A DNA stretch of 13,594 bases from an uncultured Lachnospiraceae bacterium. Its GTDB lineage: Bacteria > Bacillota_A > Clostridia > Lachnospirales > Lachnospiraceae. Every line of letters starts with the position of its first letter. Position 1 is the first letter of the stretch. Positions 12,193 through 13,594 of the stretch are shown here, piece after piece. The stretch is taken from positions 4,877 through 18,470 of the forward strand of contig CADAHD010000117.1 of assembly GCA_902787595.1 (NCBI GenBank), in the 5' to 3' direction. The notes beneath the pieces were generated by a model that saw nothing but the letters and a program-made list of their open reading frames with translations, searched no databases and was not told where the DNA came from. Both the position numbers and the translations under genes were made by a program.

Positions 12193-13594
12193 CTACAGTC
12201 CCAGACTCTTTATCTCATCTTTAAGCCGGCTGCCTCTTTCACGGACCATAAGCCGCGATGACAGTCTTGCATAATCTTCACTTCCAAAACCCGCAATAAA
12301 ACGGGCGGCAGAATCGTTGACTGTCAGTCTTGTCACAAGCAGCAAAAGCTCCTGCGCATCTTCTCCGAAAGCCGCTGTCGCAAAAGAAAACATATTCGAA
12401 AGCTCGGATCCCACTTTCTCCGCTTCGTCTTTCAAGCTGTTAAGCTCATGGATATATGCGGCTCTTACCGTTTCGTATGTAACTCCCGCATCATCCCGCG
12501 CCGCCTTTATCAGCTCCTCCGCCATCAGCGCCGCCATCCTGCCGGCCCTTTTTCCGTTATCATTCAAGGCGCCCGCCGCCTCAAGCTGCGAATTGCGCCT
12601 GATCATACCGTCAACACCCTTCTTTATGTGTTCTTCAATATCCTCTCCGGCATTCTCCGCAGATTTTACCACAGGCTTTAAGAGTCCCAGCGCATCCATT
12701 CTGATAAGGATCCTGTTCATATCGCTCTCCACACGTTCGCTAAGCATTCCCGCAAGCAGTATGCGCTCATCAAAAGGCGCATTCATTACACGCTCTTTCA
12801 TCAGATCGGTTCCCTGGCCTTTAAGGATAAGCGCCGGAGAATAATCCTTTTCATATTTCCGATACAGCTCATAATATGCTCCAAATTCCTTCACCACGCC
12901 GTCGTGATGCAGGTACTGGGCCAGCAGCATCTCATCCGCTTCGATGCCTTCTTCCTCACAGGCCTTTAAAATGCGGGACAGATCTTCCCATCCGCGCGCA
13001 GTAACATACTCTCTGCCTGCTTCGGTAAGCTCCATTATGTAAAAATGTTCCTCTTTAAGTTCCAGATATCCCAGTATAGCCGGATGCACCTGCTGTTTTA
13101 CAGCGTATTCCATCCATGCCTTTCTGTCAGGCTCAACCTCCATAAGCTTGAGTCTGTCCATCGTCACTACATCAAACTCCCTCACCATACGATTGTATTC
13201 AGGCGGATTTCCCGCTGTTACAACAACCCAGCCTTCGGGAACTTTATGCCTGCCGAAAACTTTATATTGCAAAAACTGCAGCATAGAGGGATAAAGCGTT
13301 TCGGAGACACAGTTGATCTCATCCAGAAAGAGTATGCCCTCCTTAAGACCGCTTTGCTCCATAGCATCATAGACAGATGCGATTATCTCACTCATCGTAT
13401 ATTCCGAAACGGAATACTCCTTACCGCCATAATTCTTTTTTTCGATGAAAGGAAGCCCTAAAGCAGACTGTCTCGTGTGATGGGTCATGGAATAACTGAC
13501 AAGAGCTATCCCCAGCTCCGAAGCTATCTGCTCCATTATGGCCGTCTTTCCTATGCCCGGCGCTCCCAGCAGAAATACAGGGCGCTGGCGGACC
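12193..13594 (-). CDS. MoxR-type AAA+ ATPase, 5' end beyond window
   Basis: About 466 residues are visible and the start codon lies beyond the window edge. The Met at 13536 is internal, because the frame continues upstream through the Walker A motif FLLGAPGIGKTA. Then come Walker B GILFLDEINCV, sensor 1 VVVTAGNPPEYN and an Arg-finger-like MDRLKLMEV, all typical of MoxR-like ATPases that remodel proteins, often with von Willebrand A partners. The last 250 or so residues are helical and charged (for example ARDDAGVTYETVRAAYIHEL) with no domain I can name. No VWA gene lies downstream. If the usual partner exists it should be upstream, outside the window. The gene probably forms an operon with the LRR gene. 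Confidence 0.9.
   Translation of the reverse strand, partial: VRQRPVFLLGAPGIGKTAIMEQIASELGIALVSYSMTHHTRQSALGLPFIEKKNYGGKEYSVSEYTMSEIIASVYDAMEQSGLKEGILFLDEINCVSETLYPSMLQFLQYKVFGRHKVPEGWVVVTAGNPPEYNRMVREFDVVTMDRLKLMEVEPDRKAWMEYAVKQQVHPAILGYLELKEEHFYIMELTEAGREYVTARGWEDLSRILKACEEEGIEADEMLLAQYLHHDGVVKEFGAYYELYRKYEKDYSPALILKGQGTDLMKERVMNAPFDERILLAGMLSERVESDMNRILIRMDALGLLKPVVKSAENAGEDIEEHIKKGVDGMIRRNSQLEAAGALNDNGKRAGRMAALMAEELIKAARDDAGVTYETVRAAYIHELNSLKDEAEKVGSELSNMFSFATAAFGEDAQELLLLVTRLTVNDSAARFIAGFGSEDYARLSSRLMVRERGSRLKDEIKSLGL

Overview
The window comes from a member of the Bacillota, class Clostridia, and most likely the family Lachnospiraceae. The UMP kinase domain has the sequence style I associate from memory with that family (GTGHPFFSTDT and a long LATVMNCIYVSEAF segment). 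Strong AGGAGG-type ribosome binding sites, a bactofilin, a GH127-type glycosidase and a tetratricopeptide/DUF4037 protein fit the same picture. Every convincing gene is on the minus strand, so the biological order runs from high to low coordinates. I see no rRNA, tRNA, CRISPR array or insertion sequence.

Layout in reading direction: (1) At 13594-11373 a MoxR-type AAA+ ATPase, cut by the window edge just before its Walker A motif, is followed by a small leucine-rich-repeat protein. A strong terminator closes this unit. (2) A 188-base gap (11185-11372) carries a good promoter. (3) From 11184 to 1375 runs a tightly packed series: GH127-family glycosidase, membrane-anchored NodB polysaccharide deacetylase, a very unusual bactofilin-UMP kinase fusion, ribosome recycling factor (frr), undecaprenyl diphosphate synthase (uppS), CDP-diglyceride synthase (cdsA), DXP reductoisomerase (dxr) and site-2 protease (rseP). 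A hairpin terminator follows rseP. (4) From 1319 to beyond base 1 is a TPR-DUF4037 protein that runs off the window and contains a 17-base homopolymer inside its coding sequence.

The centre of region 3 is the classic bacterial cluster pyrH-frr-uppS-cdsA-dxr-rseP. It couples pyrimidine nucleotide supply, ribosome recycling, isoprenoid and lipid-carrier synthesis, phospholipid synthesis and membrane proteolysis. Here the pyrH position is held by an 829-residue protein. It has a short amphipathic N-terminus, about 420 residues of acidic Ala/Glu-rich low-complexity sequence, a basic patch, a complete bactofilin (polymer-forming cytoskeletal) domain, and then an apparently intact UMP kinase with no start codon of its own. 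Just upstream is a peptidoglycan-deacetylase-like protein, the kind of wall enzyme bactofilins are known to organise. If the product is as it reads, an essential nucleotide kinase is tethered to a cytoskeletal polymer next to wall and lipid-carrier enzymes. The junction also holds a U UUU UUC slippery heptamer in the correct phase, and a -1 slip there would release a free bactofilin four codons later. This fusion is the most interesting object in the window.

Secondary points are a structured intergenic element between the fusion gene and frr, the T17 homopolymer in the TPR gene, and the AAA+/LRR pair, which probably has partners outside the window.
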